Shown in pieces: positions 38,130 to 48,706 of a stretch of DNA of 64,000 nt. The position numbers and the translations under genes were made by a program. The stretch is taken from contig NZ_QJUO01000005.1 in assembly GCF_004327335.1 (NCBI RefSeq), positions 1-64,000 on the forward strand, given 5' to 3'. A model generated the notes under the pieces. That model worked only from the letters and a program-made list of their open reading frames with translations, made no database searches and had not been told where the DNA came from. How positions within the stretch are numbered: the first letter of the stretch is position 1; every line of letters starts with the position of its first letter. Source of the DNA: Stutzerimonas kirkiae (GTDB taxonomy: Bacteria; Pseudomonadota; Gammaproteobacteria; Pseudomonadales; Pseudomonadaceae).

Positions 38130-38711
38130 ATGGCTTTCGAACTGCCGCCGCTGCCTTACGAGAAAAACGCCCTCGAGCCGCATATTTCCACCGAAACCAT
38201 CGAGTACCACTACGGCAAGCACCACCAGACCTACGTCACCAACCTGAACAACCTGGTTCCCGGCACCGAGTACGAAGGCAAGGACCTGGAAACCATCGTC
38301 AAGACCTCCTCCGGTGGCATCTTCAACAACGCCGCCCAGGTCTGGAACCACACCTTCTTCTGGAACGGCCTGTCGCCCAATGGCGGCGGCCAGCCGAGCG
38401 GCGCCCTGGCCGATGCCATCGTTGCCTCCTTCGGTTCCATCGACAAATTCAAGGAAGAGTTCACCAAGACCGCCATCGGCACCTTCGGCTCCGGCTGGGC
38501 CTGGCTGGTGAAGAAGGCCGACGGCAGCCTGGCGCTGTCCAGCACCATCGGTGCCGGCAACCCGCTGACCGCGGGCGACACCCCGCTGCTGACCATCGAT
38601 GTCTGGGAACACGCCTACTACATCGACTACCGCAACGCCCGTCCGAAGTTCGTCGAAGCATTCTGGAACCTGGTGAACTGGGACTTCGTCGCGAAGAACT
38701 TCGCCGCCTGA
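38130..38711 (+). CDS. sodB: Iron superoxide dismutase
   Basis: A 193-residue cytoplasmic Fe-type superoxide dismutase. The family motifs are [19 protein letters not shown] with a metal-binding His, [13 protein letters not shown] with the second His, [20 protein letters not shown] (Fe-type Gln region) and the C-terminal [13 protein letters not shown] with Asp and His ligands. TTGAGGAG precedes the ATG at 38130. Length is standard. It lies upstream of bifA, as in P. aeruginosa. Confidence 0.97.
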   Translation: MAFELPPLPYEKNALEPHISTETIEYHYGKHHQTYVTNLNNLVPGTEYEGKDLETIVKTSSGGIFNNAAQVWNHTFFWNGLSPNGGGQPSGALADAIVASFGSIDKFKEEFTKTAIGTFGSGWAWLVKKADGSLALSSTIGAGNPLTAGDTPLLTIDVWEHAYYIDYRNARPKFVEAFWNLVNWDFVAKNFAA

Positions 38712-38733
38712 TCCCCGCGACACGCCGTGCCCC

Positions 38734-38757
38734 CGATGCCCGCTCTTGCGGGCATCG
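38734..38757 (+). terminator. Terminator hairpin of sodB
   Basis: CGATGCCCGC-TCTT-GCGGGCATCG is a perfect 10-bp stem 23 bases after the sodB stop. The following T-run is weak (CTCGTTCT). The rest of 38758-39042 shows no gene and must hold the bifA promoter. Confidence 0.65.
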
Positions 38758-39042
38758 CTCGTTCTGCCAGGAAGAATCCCCGCCACGCGACATAACGGCA
38801 GGTTGGCAGAATGCCATTCTGTCGGCATCATGCGCCGCCGACCAACGGTAGCAACCGGATGTTCCGACACCGCTCGAAGCCTTCCTTAGCGGCAGGAACC
38901 TCCCCGATCACCCCTGGACCTGCGCCACTCCGACAGCATATGGATGCTGCCGCAAGACCCGACAACGAACGGGGACTTTGACGCAGGTAACACTCCTGCC
39001 AATACTTTAACTACTTGCCAGGCGTGTCAGAAGGAAAACGTC

Positions 39043-41085
39043 TTGAAACGGGAACTGCGAAACAGCCTGTCGAGAAAGCTCCTGCAGATCGTTCTGCTAT
39101 CCGCCCTGGCCGTGGGGCTGCTGCTCAACTTCGCCCAGATCGTCCTGGAGGCGCACAAGACGGCCCAGTTGATCGATGCCGACGCCCAGCGCATCCTGCG
39201 CATGTCGCGGGACCCTTCGACCCAGGCTATCTACAGTCTCGACCAGGACATGGCCACCCAGGTCATCGAGGGCCTGTTCAAGCATGAGTCGATGCACGCG
39301 GGCAGCATCGGCAAGACCGGCGAGGAAATGCTCGCACAGAAACAGCGCCCGCTCACCGAACTGCCGCTGCGCTGGATCACCGATCCGATCCTGGGCCGGC
39401 AGCAGCCGTTTTCCATCGAACTGACGGGCCGTCCGCCTCTCAACGAACATTACGGCGACCTGAATATCGTCCTCGACACCGCCCAGTACGGCCATGACTT
39501 CATCAACCGTTCGGTAGTGCTGTTCCTCGTCGGCCTGGCGCGCTCGGTCATCCTCGCCCTGGTGCTGTTCCTGATCTACGAATGGCTGCTGACCCGGCCG
39601 CTGACCAACCTGATCGACCACCTGAGCCATATCGACCCGGACAAGCCCGGCGCGCACAAACTGCCCATGCTGCCCGGCCACGAGCGCAACGAACTGGGGC
39701 GATGGGTAACGACCGCCAATAACCTGCTGACCGCCATCGAGCGCAACATGCAACTGCGCCATACCGCCGAACACAACCTGCAGCGCATGAGCCGCTACGA
39801 CTACCTCACCGGCCTGCCCAACCGCCAGCGCCTGCAGCAATACCTCCTGCAGACCTTGAATGACGCCGAACAGCAGCAACATCACGTGGCCGTGCTGTGC
39901 CTTGGTGTCGACGACTTCAAGAACGCCAACGAACAGTACGGCTACCAGAACGGCGACCGCCTGCTGGCCGCGCTGGCCGACCGCCTGCGCCTGCTGGCCA
40001 ATCGGCGCGGAACCCTGGGACGCCTGGGCGGCGACCAGTTCGTGCTGATCCTGCCAGACATCAGCGAGCCCTACCAGGCCGCCGAGCTGGCGCAGAGCAT
40101 TCTCGACAACCTGGAAAAGCCGATCGCCCTGGATGGATACTCGGTACGCCTGGGCGTCACCATCGGCATCACCCTCTACCCCGAGGACGGCGACAGCACC
40201 GAGAAGCTGCTGCAGAAAGCCGAACAGACCATGACCCTGGCCAAGAGCCGTGCCCATGGCCGCTACCAGTTCTACGTCGCCAGTATCGACAGCGCGATGC
40301 GCGAACGGCGCGAACTGGAGAAGGCCCTCGGCGAAGCCCTGGGCAAGCACGAATTCCACCTGCTCTACCAGCCGCAATGGGACTACCGGCGCCAGCGCAT
40401 CACCGGCGTGGAAGCGCTGATCCGCTGGAACCACCCGCAGGGAAAGAACATACCGCCAGACCAGTTCATCCCCATCACCGAGCAGAACGGCAGTATCATC
40501 GAAATCGGCGAATGGGTGCTGGACCAGGCCTGCCGCCAGTTGCATGACTGGCACCAGCAGGGTTTCACCGGCCTGCGCATGGCGGTCAACCTGTCCGCCG
40601 TGCAACTGCATCACGCCACCCTGCCAGCCACCATCGGCGAGTTGCTCTCCGTTCATCACCTGCCCGGGGGCACCCTGGAACTCGAAGTGACCGAGACCAG
40701 CCTGATGCTGGACATTCAGACCGCGGCGCACAGCCTGCACTGCCTGCGCGCCTGCGGCGCGCTGATTGCCATCGACGATTTCGGCACCGGCTATTCGTCC
40801 CTCAACTACCTGAAGAAGCTGCCAGTGGACAAGATCAAGATCGACAAGAGCTTCGTCCAGGACATCAAGAACGGCGAAGGCGATGCCAGCATCGTGCGCG
40901 CCGTCATCCAGTTGGGCCATAGCCTGAACATGCAGGTCATCGCAGAAGGCGTGGAGACGGCCGAGCAGGAAGCCTACCTGATCGAACAGGGCTGCGACGA
41001 AGGCCAGGGCTACTACTACAGCAAACCCATCGCCGCCGAACGGCTGAGCGCACTGCTACGCCAGCAAGGGCCGCAGAACGCCTGA
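39043..41085 (+). CDS. bifA: BifA: c-di-GMP phosphodiesterase with degenerate GGDEF and active EAL domain
   Basis: A 680-residue inner-membrane protein. An N-terminal helix (about 10-32), a periplasmic sensor and a second helix near 165-190 are followed by a HAMP-like linker. A GGDEF domain follows whose signature is GGDQF (near 329), so it is not expected to make c-di-GMP. The EAL domain has [13 protein letters not shown] near 457, then [20 protein letters not shown] near 580. BifA lowers c-di-GMP and represses biofilm while promoting swarming in Pseudomonas. The TTG at 39043 has AAGGA eight bases upstream and starts the conserved [12 protein letters not shown]. An ATG at 38944 would add 33 residues of unlike sequence. 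It sits next to sodB as in P. aeruginosa. Confidence 0.88.
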   Translation: MKRELRNSLSRKLLQIVLLSALAVGLLLNFAQIVLEAHKTAQLIDADAQRILRMSRDPSTQAIYSLDQDMATQVIEGLFKHESMHAGSIGKTGEEMLAQKQRPLTELPLRWITDPILGRQQPFSIELTGRPPLNEHYGDLNIVLDTAQYGHDFINRSVVLFLVGLARSVILALVLFLIYEWLLTRPLTNLIDHLSHIDPDKPGAHKLPMLPGHERNELGRWVTTANNLLTAIERNMQLRHTAEHNLQRMSRYDYLTGLPNRQRLQQYLLQTLNDAEQQQHHVAVLCLGVDDFKNANEQYGYQNGDRLLAALADRLRLLANRRGTLGRLGGDQFVLILPDISEPYQAAELAQSILDNLEKPIALDGYSVRLGVTIGITLYPEDGDSTEKLLQKAEQTMTLAKSRAHGRYQFYVASIDSAMRERRELEKALGEALGKHEFHLLYQPQWDYRRQRITGVEALIRWNHPQGKNIPPDQFIPITEQNGSIIEIGEWVLDQACRQLHDWHQQGFTGLRMAVNLSAVQLHHATLPATIGELLSVHHLPGGTLELEVTETSLMLDIQTAAHSLHCLRACGALIAIDDFGTGYSSLNYLKKLPVDKIKIDKSFVQDIKNGEGDASIVRAVIQLGHSLNMQVIAEGVETAEQEAYLIEQGCDEGQGYYYSKPIAAERLSALLRQQGPQNA

Positions 41086-41111
41086 GCCCAGACACAGGAC
41101 CGCAACCACGC

Positions 41112-43592
41112 ATGACTTCTTCCCCTCTGCGCCGCGCATATTTCGCACTGGTACGCCGCATACTGCGCCTCTGGGTGCGCTCGGAAACCATCCGCCCGGA
41201 ATCCTTCGAGCTTCCCGCCAGCGACGCGGCGATCATCTATGCCCTGCCACGCACCTCGGCCAGCGACCTCGCGGTACTGGCCGAGGAGTGCGCGAAGAAC
41301 GGCCTGCCCAGCCCGCTGGATGCCCTGCGACTGGGGGCCTTCCATGAGCCGGACGCGGTGCTCTTCCTGACGCCATCCGCCAGTTGGTTTGGCCGCCGGC
41401 GGCGCAGCAGCACGCCGCCGGTGCTGGTACGGCTGGTGAATGCCCTGAGCCAGGGCAACCTGGAAAATGCGCTGATCGTCCCGGTCAGTGTGTTCTGGGG
41501 GCAGTCGCCGGACCGCGAAACCAGTGCCTGGAAACTGCTGTTCGCCGACACCTGGGCAGTGACCGGACGCCTGCGCCGGCTGCTGAGCATTCTCATGCTG
41601 GGACGCAAGACCCGCGTACAGTTCTCCGAACCGATCCCGCTCAAGGAGCTGATCGCGCAGAACAAGGGGAACGAGCGCACCCTGCGTATGGTGCACCGTA
41701 TCCTGCGGGTACATTTCCGCAACCAGAAGGCGGCTGTCATCGGACCCGACCTGTCGCACCGGCGCACCCTGGTCAGGGGGCTGCTGCACCACCCGCAGGT
41801 GCGCCAGGCCATCGCCGAGGAAACGCAGCGCGAGGGTATCCCGCTGGAGAAGGCCGAGGCGCGGGCATTGCGCTATGGCAACGAGATCGCCTCGGACTAC
41901 ACCTACAGCGCCGTACGCTTCCTGGAAACCCTGCTGTCGTGGTTCTGGAACCGCATCTACGACGGCGTCCGTGTCAACCATGTGGACCGACTCCAGCAGA
42001 GCGTAGCGGGGTACGAGGTCGTCTACGTGCCCTGCCATCGCAGCCATATCGACTATCTGCTGCTGTCCTACCTGCTGTTCCACAACGGCCTGACGCCACC
42101 GCATATCGCTGCCGGCATCAACCTCGACATGCCGCTCATCGGCGGCATGCTGCGCCGTGGCGGCGCCTTCTTCATGCGCCGCTCGTTCAAGGACAAGCCG
42201 CTGTATACGGCGGTCTTCAACGAGTATCTGCACACGCTGTTCAGCCGTGGCTTCCCGGTGGAGTATTTCATCGAGGGCGGGCGCTCGCGTACCGGGCGCA
42301 TGCTGCAGCCACGCACCGGCATGCTCGCCATGACGCTGCGCAGCTACCTGCGTTCGTCGCGCCTGCCGATCCTCTTCGTACCGGTCTACATCGGCTACGA
42401 ACGGGTGCTGGAGGGCCGCACCTACCTGGGCGAACTGCGCGGGGCGAGCAAGAAGAAAGAGTCCATCCTCGACCTGTTCAAGGTCATCGGCGCCCTGCGC
42501 CAGCGCTTCGGCCAGGTCTGGGTCAACTTCGGCGCCCCCCTGCCACTGAACGACTTCCTCGACCAGCAACATCCCGGCTGGCGCCAGCAGCCGGCGGCCG
42601 AGGGGTTCCGCCCGCCCTGGCTGAACGAGACCACCAATCGCCTGGCCGAGCGCATCGCCCAGCGCATCAACCAGGCCGCCGCCATCAACCCGGTCAACCT
42701 GGTGGCGGTCGTCATGCTGTCGACCCGGCGCCTGGCCCTCGACGAACATGCCCTGCAACGGACCCTGGATATCTACCTGGAGCTGCTGCGCGCGGTGCCC
42801 TACTCGGACCGCGTCACCCTGCCCGAAGGTAACGGCGCGGCGCTGATCGAGCAGGTCGGGAACATGGGGATGCTGGCCGAGCAGAACGATGCCCTCGGGC
42901 GCATCTTCTACCTGGACGAACCCAACGCGGTACTGATGACCTACTACCGCAACAACGTGATGCATATCTTCGCGCTGCCGGCGCTGCTGGCCAGCTTCTT
43001 CCAGGTCAATGCGCGCATTGGCCGCGAGCAGATCCTGCGCTTCAGCCGTGCGCTCTACCCCTACCTGCGCGCCGAACTGTTCATCCGCTGGGAGGATGAG
43101 GAACTGCCCACGGTGATCGACCAGTGGCTCGCCGCCTTCGTCACCCAGGGGTTGCTGAAACAGGATGAGCAGGCCTATGTGCGACCGGACCCGAGTTCAC
43201 GCGAATTCGTGCTGCTGACGCTGCTGTCCCGGGTGGTCATGCAGACCCTGCAGCGCTTCTACATGGTCACTTCGCTGCTGCTCGACCACGGCCAACGCGG
43301 GCTGGATGCCGAACAACTGGAAAGCCTCGCCAGCGTGATGGCCCAGCGCCTGTCGGTGCTGCACGGCCTGAACGCGCCCGAGTTCTTCGACAAGAGCCTG
43401 TTCCGCCAATTCATCGCCGGCCTGCGCCAGCAGGGCGTGATACGCCCGGACCGCAATGGCCGGCTGATCCACCAGCGCAAGCTCGGCGAGCTGACCGAGA
43501 GCGTGGCCAAGCGCGTGTTGCCTGCGGAAATCCGCCTGTCGATCCGCCAGATCGCGCTGGACCGCACGGCCAACCGGCCGCCACACGCCTGA
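41112..43592 (+). CDS. plsB: Glycerol-3-phosphate 1-O-acyltransferase
   Basis: An 826-residue membrane-associated enzyme that transfers acyl groups to glycerol-3-phosphate, the first step of phospholipid synthesis. The acyltransferase block I HX4D motif is in [15 protein letters not shown] near residue 309. Block [12 protein letters not shown] near 352 and block [16 protein letters not shown] near 387 follow. The length matches E. coli PlsB (807). It begins 27 bases after bifA on the same strand and may be read through from it. Confidence 0.95.
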   Translation: MTSSPLRRAYFALVRRILRLWVRSETIRPESFELPASDAAIIYALPRTSASDLAVLAEECAKNGLPSPLDALRLGAFHEPDAVLFLTPSASWFGRRRRSSTPPVLVRLVNALSQGNLENALIVPVSVFWGQSPDRETSAWKLLFADTWAVTGRLRRLLSILMLGRKTRVQFSEPIPLKELIAQNKGNERTLRMVHRILRVHFRNQKAAVIGPDLSHRRTLVRGLLHHPQVRQAIAEETQREGIPLEKAEARALRYGNEIASDYTYSAVRFLETLLSWFWNRIYDGVRVNHVDRLQQSVAGYEVVYVPCHRSHIDYLLLSYLLFHNGLTPPHIAAGINLDMPLIGGMLRRGGAFFMRRSFKDKPLYTAVFNEYLHTLFSRGFPVEYFIEGGRSRTGRMLQPRTGMLAMTLRSYLRSSRLPILFVPVYIGYERVLEGRTYLGELRGASKKKESILDLFKVIGALRQRFGQVWVNFGAPLPLNDFLDQQHPGWRQQPAAEGFRPPWLNETTNRLAERIAQRINQAAAINPVNLVAVVMLSTRRLALDEHALQRTLDIYLELLRAVPYSDRVTLPEGNGAALIEQVGNMGMLAEQNDALGRIFYLDEPNAVLMTYYRNNVMHIFALPALLASFFQVNARIGREQILRFSRALYPYLRAELFIRWEDEELPTVIDQWLAAFVTQGLLKQDEQAYVRPDPSSREFVLLTLLSRVVMQTLQRFYMVTSLLLDHGQRGLDAEQLESLASVMAQRLSVLHGLNAPEFFDKSLFRQFIAGLRQQGVIRPDRNGRLIHQRKLGELTESVAKRVLPAEIRLSIRQIALDRTANRPPHA

Positions 43593-43671
43593 AGCCGCCG
43601 CAGGGTGCGCCATGCCGCCCCCTTGCGTCGCCCAGGTGGGCGCAACGCGCCTACGCGAGCCGGACAATCGC

Positions 43672-44310
43672 TCAACCCGACAGCGACAAGGCCAGGACAC
43701 CCCCCGCCAGCAGGATCAGTACGACACCGGAAGCCCGCTCCAGCCAGGGCAGCGCCCGGGCGAAGCGCCGCAACACGGCACGATTGCCGATCGCACAGGC
43801 GACCAGCAAGTCCCAGAGCAGCACGACGCTGAACATCCATGCGCCATACAGCAGCTTGCGCCCCCCGTCGCCAGCCACGCCCAGCAGCGCGGCCAGGCTG
43901 GCATAGAACAGCGCATTCTTCGGGTTGAGGATACCCGACAGGAAGCCCATGCCGGCCGCCCGCCACCAGGCCCGCGAGGGAGCCGGAAGCTGCCGGGCAT
44001 GGCCACCCTGGGTCGCCGCCTCCAGCGTGGCGGTACCGGCATGGCGGATGAACAGCACCCCCAGGTAGAGCAGGTAGATACAGCCCGCGAGTTGCAAGGC
44101 GACGAACGGCAGGCTATCGGCGCGCAGCGCGGCCGTTCCGAGGAAGGCGGCGACGATGAATACGCCATTGGCGAGCGCGATGCCCAGGCAGGCCCCGCTG
44201 GCGACCCTCCAGCCCGAGGACATCGACGTTCGCGCGACCAGGAAGAAATCCGGGCCGGGCGATAGCAGCGCAAGGAAATGCGCGGCGGCAACGATCAGGA
44301 ACTGCTCCAT
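43672..44310 (-). CDS. LysE/RhtB-family amino-acid exporter
   Basis: A 212-residue membrane protein with about six helices. It starts with [20 protein letters not shown] and carries [20 protein letters not shown], typical of the RhtB/LysE exporter family. The substrate is unknown, probably an amino acid. The ATG at 44310 is preceded by AGAAGG. It follows an AraC-type regulator on the same strand after 77 bases, so that regulator may control it. Confidence 0.87.
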   Translation of the reverse strand: MEQFLIVAAAHFLALLSPGPDFFLVARTSMSSGWRVASGACLGIALANGVFIVAAFLGTAALRADSLPFVALQLAGCIYLLYLGVLFIRHAGTATLEAATQGGHARQLPAPSRAWWRAAGMGFLSGILNPKNALFYASLAALLGVAGDGGRKLLYGAWMFSVVLLWDLLVACAIGNRAVLRRFARALPWLERASGVVLILLAGGVLALSLSG

Positions 44311-44387
44311 TCCACACCTTCTGGGTTGTCGGCGCGGTAGTGTGTGGTTTCCGGACGTGGCGCGTATTGAAGGAAATTGCAGCCGGA

Positions 44388-45182
44388 TCAACGCCGGTAA
44401 AGGCCGGGCGTGGTAGCCGTATGCGCCTTGAAAGCGCGCTGGAAATGAGCCTGGTCGGCAAACCCCAGGCGCAGGGCCACCTGCGCGAGGTCCTCGCCGG
44501 CCAGCACCAGTCCGCGGGCGATATTGATGCGCTGGTTCAACTGCCAGGCATGCGGCGTCAAGCCCGTCAGGGCGCGAAAGGCACGGATCAACTGATAGCG
44601 GCTCATCGCTGCGCGGGCGGCCAGTTCGCCCAGCGAACGCTCGGCAATGGGGTCGCGCCGCAACCATTCCAGCACCTCGCCAAGTCGCCCGGCCTGTCGC
44701 GGCACACTCGCCGACGTCTCGATGCACAGCCCCCTGGCGCCGTCGCTATCGCCGATGAACTCGATCAGCGCAGCCTCCTTGTCGGCCACGGCGGATCGCG
44801 AGAACAACAGCTCGTTGAGCCGGCAGAAGCGCCCATAAAGGCCGGGGTTGCGGACGATCCGTACAGGTTCGCAGCCATCCCCACGGGCATACTCCCGCCG
44901 CAGATCGCGCAGCCAGCCCGCCTCCAGGTGCAGCATCTGATAACTCCAGGGCGTATCGGCCACGGGGTTGCAGGCGTGCACGCGCTCCGCCGGAACGAAC
45001 ACCAGGGTGCCTGCCTGCAAGGCGACCGGCCCTGTGCCAGCGCCAGTGAACCGGCTGCCGCCCTGATCGACCGCGCCGATGGAAAAGGTCGGATGGCTGT
45101 GCGCCTTGTAGCAGGCGCGGCTATGGCAGGCGCGCCTGCTCTCCACGTAGGGCATGGCAGGGTCGCGCCAGAATCGGGTCAT
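44388..45182 (-). CDS. AraC-family transcriptional regulator
   Basis: A 264-residue regulator. The N-terminal cupin-like AraC ligand domain ([18 protein letters not shown] near 35) is followed by two C-terminal helix-turn-helices ([20 protein letters not shown] and [20 protein letters not shown]). The start at 45182 (MTRFWRDP) is typical of this subgroup; an ATG at 45191 is also possible and neither has a clear ribosome-binding site. Being just upstream of the LysE-type exporter on the same strand, it is likely to regulate amino-acid export. Confidence 0.83.
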   Translation of the reverse strand: MTRFWRDPAMPYVESRRACHSRACYKAHSHPTFSIGAVDQGGSRFTGAGTGPVALQAGTLVFVPAERVHACNPVADTPWSYQMLHLEAGWLRDLRREYARGDGCEPVRIVRNPGLYGRFCRLNELLFSRSAVADKEAALIEFIGDSDGARGLCIETSASVPRQAGRLGEVLEWLRRDPIAERSLGELAARAAMSRYQLIRAFRALTGLTPHAWQLNQRINIARGLVLAGEDLAQVALRLGFADQAHFQRAFKAHTATTPGLYRR

Positions 45183-45251
45183 GGCATGCATGGCGGCAAT
45201 GGTATCAGCAGTTGCCAGCGGCGGGCCGCAAGCGGCAAGCTGCACGGCAAA

Positions 45252-45345
45252 GGGCCGGAAAGAACGCTGGAAAGCGGACGAAAAACATGGGCTGTGCCGC
45301 TATTTCGTCCAGCCTCCAGCGCCTTTATCGAAGCGCCTCGCCGCG
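45252..45345. repeat. Palindromic repeat family 2 (first copy)
   Basis: GCTGGA-AAG-CGGACGAAA pairs with TTTCGTCC-AGCC-TCCAGC across a variable loop, followed by GCCTTTATCGAAGCG. The same arrangement recurs at 60611, 62698 and, shortened, 58030. It separates the divergent AraC and msrA genes. Confidence 0.7.
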
Positions 45346-45371
45346 CCCGAACATCCATGAGGAGGTGTCCC

Positions 45372-46019
45372 ATGTCACTGCAAGACCATCACAAATTCAC
45401 CCTGCCCAGTGCCGGGCAGGCACTGCCAGGCCGTGCGGAAGCCATCAGCGTCGGCAATGTGCATGCCGTCAACGGCAATGCCCTGCTTCCACCGTTCCCC
45501 GAAGGCCTGCAGCAGGCGGTCTTCGGCCTCGGCTGCTTCTGGGGGGCGGAACGGCTGTTCTGGAAACTGCCGGGCGTCTGGAGTACCGCGGTCGGCTACG
45601 CTGGCGGGTATACGCCGAACCCGAGCTACGAAGAGGTATGCTCCGGCCTGACCGGGCACGCCGAAGTGGTGCAGGTGGTCTTCGACCCACAGCGGATCGA
45701 CTACCAGAGCCTGCTCAAGGCGTTCTGGGAAGCCCACAACCCGACCCAGGGCATGCGCCAGGGCAACGACCAGGGCACCCAGTACCGTTCGGTGATCTTC
45801 TACCAGGACCGCGGGCAGCAGGCACTGGCCGAAGCCAGCCGGCAGAGTTACCAGAGCGAGTTGTCGAAGGCTGGCTTCGGCGAAATCACCACGCAGATCA
45901 CCGAGCTACCGCCCTTCTATTACGCCGAGGATTACCACCAGCAGTACCTGGCCAAGAATCCCAACGGCTACTGCGGCCTGCAGGGCACCGGGCTGTGCCT
46001 GCCGCCCCGCTCGACGTGA
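45372..46019 (+). CDS. msrA: Peptide methionine-(S)-S-oxide reductase
   Basis: A 215-residue MsrA that repairs oxidised methionine. The catalytic motif GCFWG has the nucleophilic Cys at residue 55. YSGG-type [20 protein letters not shown] follows, and the resolving cysteines lie in [12 protein letters not shown] at the C-terminus. GGAGGT is five bases upstream of the ATG at 45372. The N-terminal extension of about 45 residues is normal for proteobacterial MsrA. It is monocistronic. Confidence 0.96.
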   Translation: MSLQDHHKFTLPSAGQALPGRAEAISVGNVHAVNGNALLPPFPEGLQQAVFGLGCFWGAERLFWKLPGVWSTAVGYAGGYTPNPSYEEVCSGLTGHAEVVQVVFDPQRIDYQSLLKAFWEAHNPTQGMRQGNDQGTQYRSVIFYQDRGQQALAEASRQSYQSELSKAGFGEITTQITELPPFYYAEDYHQQYLAKNPNGYCGLQGTGLCLPPRST

Positions 46020-46046
46020 GCGGGGCCGCGACTACGGAAAAAAGAA

Positions 46047-46066
46047 AACCCCGCCGAAGCGGGGTT
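46047..46066 (-). terminator. Terminator between convergent msrA and acyl-CoA dehydrogenase genes
   Basis: AACCCCGC-CGAA-GCGGGGTT is a perfect 8-bp stem with a tetraloop. On the minus strand it is followed by TTTTCTTTTTT, so it best serves the dehydrogenase gene, but it is 28 bases after the msrA stop and may work both ways. Confidence 0.85.
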
Positions 46067-46337
46067 CTTGCAGACTTGAATCCTGACATCCCTGATCACA
46101 CGCCATCCTGGCGTCACTCCCTGATCATCCGTTTTTTCCCTTGCCGCTTCCTGCGTCACGTCCATGTGCCTGCAGATTAGCCCTGCTGGCGAAGTGCCGA
46201 TAGTGGCGATTGTCACCACATCGTGTAAGCCATCACTTACACGGCAGAGGCTCAGAGTCCTGCCTTTTCAGGGCCATGCACGTCTTCGAAAGACGGCTAT
46301 CGGGTAAAGGATTCCGCAAGCTGGAAATGCAATCCAC

Positions 46338-46362
46338 GCAGGGTGCGCCATGCGCACCCTGC
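46338..46362. repeat. Perfect palindrome of the GGTGCGC family
   Basis: GCAGGGTGCGC-CAT-GCGCACCCTGC is a perfect 11-bp inverted repeat just downstream of the dehydrogenase stop. Similar sequences occur at other gene ends in this window. The rest of 46067-46337 shows no gene. Confidence 0.65.
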
Positions 46363-46378
46363 AACGGCCTCGAGGCCT

Positions 46379-48154
46379 TCAGAACTGCTCCGCCTCCAGT
46401 TGGTAGAGTGACTCGCTGCCGGCCCTGACGCTGGCGATCAGCGACTTGGTACGCGGCAGCAGGCGGGCGAAATAGAAACGCGCGGTGCCCAGCTTGGAGG
46501 CATAGAAGTCTTCCTGCTGCCGATCCAGCGCCGCTTCGGCCATGCGTGCCCACATATAGCCATAGGCGACATACCCGAAGGCATGCAGGTATTCCACACA
46601 GGCCGCGCCGACTTCCCGTGGCGCCAGCCGCGCCTGCTCGACCAACCAGCCGGTCAATGCATCCAGCTCGTCCAGGGCCGCCAGCAGGGGTTCGCGGAAT
46701 TCCCGCAGGTTCGTACCGGCGCCATGGCAGAACGCCCGCACATCATCGGAAAAGACCCGGTACAGCTCGCCATCGCTGCCGACTACCTTGCGCCCCAGCA
46801 GGTCCAGCGCCTGGATACCGTTGGTGCCCTCGTAGATCTGCGTGATGCGGCAATCGCGCACCAGTTGCTCCTGCCCCCACTCGCGGATATAGCCATGCCC
46901 GCCGAACACCTGCTGGCCATGCAGCGTGGTTTCCAGCCCCATATCGGTCAGGAAGGCCTTGGCCACCGGCGTCAGCAGCGCCACCTGGCCTTCGGCACGC
47001 TGGCGCGCCTGCGCGTCCTCGCTGAACTTGGCGATATCCAGTTGCAATGCGACATGACTGGAAAAGGCCCGCCCGCCTTCGTTCAGCGCCTTCATGGTCA
47101 ACAGCATGCGGCGTACGTCCGGGTGCACGATGATCGGGTCGGCGATCCGCTCCGGCGCCTCGGCCCCGGTGGGCGCACGGCTCTGCAAGCGCTCGCGGGC
47201 ATAGGCGACGGCGCTCTGGTAGGAACGCTCGCCAGTGGCCAGCCCCTGGATGCCGACCCCCAGGCGTTCGTAGTTCATCATGGTGAACATCGCCGCCAGC
47301 CCCCGGTTCGGCTCGCCGACCAGCCAGCCGCTGGCGCCATCGAAGTTCATCACGCAGGTGGACGAGGCCTTGATGCCCATCTTGTGCTCCAGCGAGCCGC
47401 AAGACACCGCGTTGCGCTCGCCCAGCGAGCCATCGTCGTTGACCAGCACCTTCGGCACCAGGAACAGCGAAATGCCCTTCGAGCCGGCCGGCGCATCCGG
47501 CAGCTTGGCCAGCACCAGGTGGATGATGTTCTCGGTCAGGTCGTGCTCGCCGCCGGTGATGAAGATCTTGCTGCCAGTGAGGCGGTAGCTGCCGTCGGCC
47601 TGCGGCTCGGCGCGGGTGCGGATCAGCCCGAGGTCGGTGCCGGCATGGGCCTCGGTCAGGCACATGGAGCCGGCCCAGGCGCCCGCATACAGGTCCGGCA
47701 GGTACTTGTCCTTCAAGGCTTCGCTGGCATGCGCGTGGATTGCCAGGCAGGCGCCGGAGGTCAGCATCGGATAGAGCCCGAAGGCCAGGCTGGCGGAGTT
47801 CATCATTTCCTCCACCTGCGCCGAGATCACCTTGGGCATGCCCATGCCGCCATAGGCCGGATCGCCAGCGACCCCGACCCAGCCGCCCTGCGCGTACTGC
47901 CGGTAGGCCTGGAGATAGCCCTCGGGTGTGCTCACCAGGCCATCGCGCCAATGGCATCCCTCCTCATCGCCGGGCCGGTTCAGCGGCGCGACACTGCCGG
48001 CGATCAGCTTGCCGGCTTCTTCGAGAATGGCATCGGCGGTTTCGCCATCCAGCAGTTCGGCCAGCGCCGGCAGGCTGCGCCACAGGGCGGGTGCGTCGAA
48101 GACTTCGTTCAGGATAAAACGCATGTCGCGCAGAGGAGCTTGGTAATCAGCCAT
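46379..48154 (-). CDS. Acyl-CoA dehydrogenase (FadE1/FadE2-type, about 600 residues)
   Basis: A 591-residue FAD-linked acyl-CoA dehydrogenase of the long C-terminally extended type (ACAD plus DUF4974-like extension). Motifs include CLTEAHAGTDLGLIRTRAEP for FAD/substrate binding and GHGYIREWGQEQLVRDCRI with [18 protein letters not shown]. The family oxidises fatty acyl-CoA chains and also includes 3-methylmercaptopropionyl-CoA dehydrogenase DmdC, so chain preference is unclear. GAGGTTC lies before the ATG at 48154. A close paralogue lies at 58576-60381. Confidence 0.9.
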   Translation of the reverse strand: MADYQAPLRDMRFILNEVFDAPALWRSLPALAELLDGETADAILEEAGKLIAGSVAPLNRPGDEEGCHWRDGLVSTPEGYLQAYRQYAQGGWVGVAGDPAYGGMGMPKVISAQVEEMMNSASLAFGLYPMLTSGACLAIHAHASEALKDKYLPDLYAGAWAGSMCLTEAHAGTDLGLIRTRAEPQADGSYRLTGSKIFITGGEHDLTENIIHLVLAKLPDAPAGSKGISLFLVPKVLVNDDGSLGERNAVSCGSLEHKMGIKASSTCVMNFDGASGWLVGEPNRGLAAMFTMMNYERLGVGIQGLATGERSYQSAVAYARERLQSRAPTGAEAPERIADPIIVHPDVRRMLLTMKALNEGGRAFSSHVALQLDIAKFSEDAQARQRAEGQVALLTPVAKAFLTDMGLETTLHGQQVFGGHGYIREWGQEQLVRDCRITQIYEGTNGIQALDLLGRKVVGSDGELYRVFSDDVRAFCHGAGTNLREFREPLLAALDELDALTGWLVEQARLAPREVGAACVEYLHAFGYVAYGYMWARMAEAALDRQQEDFYASKLGTARFYFARLLPRTKSLIASVRAGSESLYQLEAEQF

Positions 48155-48297
48155 GGAAGAACCTCGCAGAGCCGTCGCGGCCAGGGTGGCCGTCATTGTT
48201 AGAGTCGTTCCGGCCCGAGTCTAGCCGAACACCTCTGGCGGCCGAAGCGTCCGTTTCAGACTCACTGGTCACGCCAGCCATTCGACAGCGGCCGCAG

Positions 48298-48313
48298 GCA
48301 CCAAAAGGGCGCA
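48298..48313. promoter_or_regulatory. NtrC-like enhancer site
   Basis: GCACC-AAAAG-GGCGCA resembles the NtrC palindrome TGCACC-N5-GGTGCA, with mismatches on each side. It lies about 100 bases upstream of the sigma-54 promoter at 48399, a usual enhancer distance. Confidence 0.5.
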
Positions 48314-48398
48314 TTCCGCACCGCATCCGCACCATAGCCTGGCCGCGACGAACGCCTCCACACCCGCCCAGGCCCGGGAAACAGGGCTCGCAGAAAGC

Positions 48399-48414
48399 TG
48401 GCCTGTCTCTTGCT
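48399..48414 (+). promoter_or_regulatory. Sigma-54 promoter of the nitrite-transporter operon
   Basis: TGGCCTGTCTCTTGCT has the invariant GG (48400-48401) and GC (48412-48413) with exactly ten bases between, and the TTGCT of the -12 element. Transcription should start near 48425. Confidence 0.82.
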
Positions 48415-48452
48415 TACGGGTTCCATGCGGACGGTTTCAAGGACTGTCTTCT

Positions 48453-48470
48453 TCTGACAATGGCGTCAGA
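48453..48470 (+). promoter_or_regulatory. ANTAR-type antiterminator hairpin, leader 1
   Basis: TCTGAC-AATGGC-GTCAGA forms a perfect 6-bp stem capped by a hexaloop with A at position 1 and G at position 4, the rule for RNA sites bound by ANTAR proteins. Its 3' strand (48465-48470) is also part of the terminator's left arm, so the two cannot form together. A possible upstream partner hairpin (GACGGT...ACTGTC at 48429-48450) has a 7-base loop and is less typical. Confidence 0.72.
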
Positions 48471-48510
48471 GCCCAGCCCGATTTCGGGTATGGCTCTGGC
48501 GCTTTTTTTT
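48463..48510 (+). terminator. Conditional intrinsic terminator in the transporter leader
   Basis: GCGTCAGAGCC pairs with GGCTCTGGCGC over 11 bp with one G-T wobble. An inner CCCGA/TCGGG hairpin and a run of eight T follow the pattern of strong terminators. It lies about 200 bases before the transporter start, so RNA synthesis must pass it for expression. Confidence 0.85.
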
Positions 48511-48706
48511 GCGCTCGAAAAAGCACGAGGCTGCCGCAATGGACAACCGGCCACAGAAGGAACGCTCACGCCAGCATCGGTAAACGACCCATGCCCGTGT
48601 GCACGAACCCATACGGATCGCCTGTGCTCCTCCGACCTGACAGCCCCGTTGGCAGGCAACGACCGCACCCGACCCCATACCTTATTTCCGACACAGGACA
48701 ACTACC

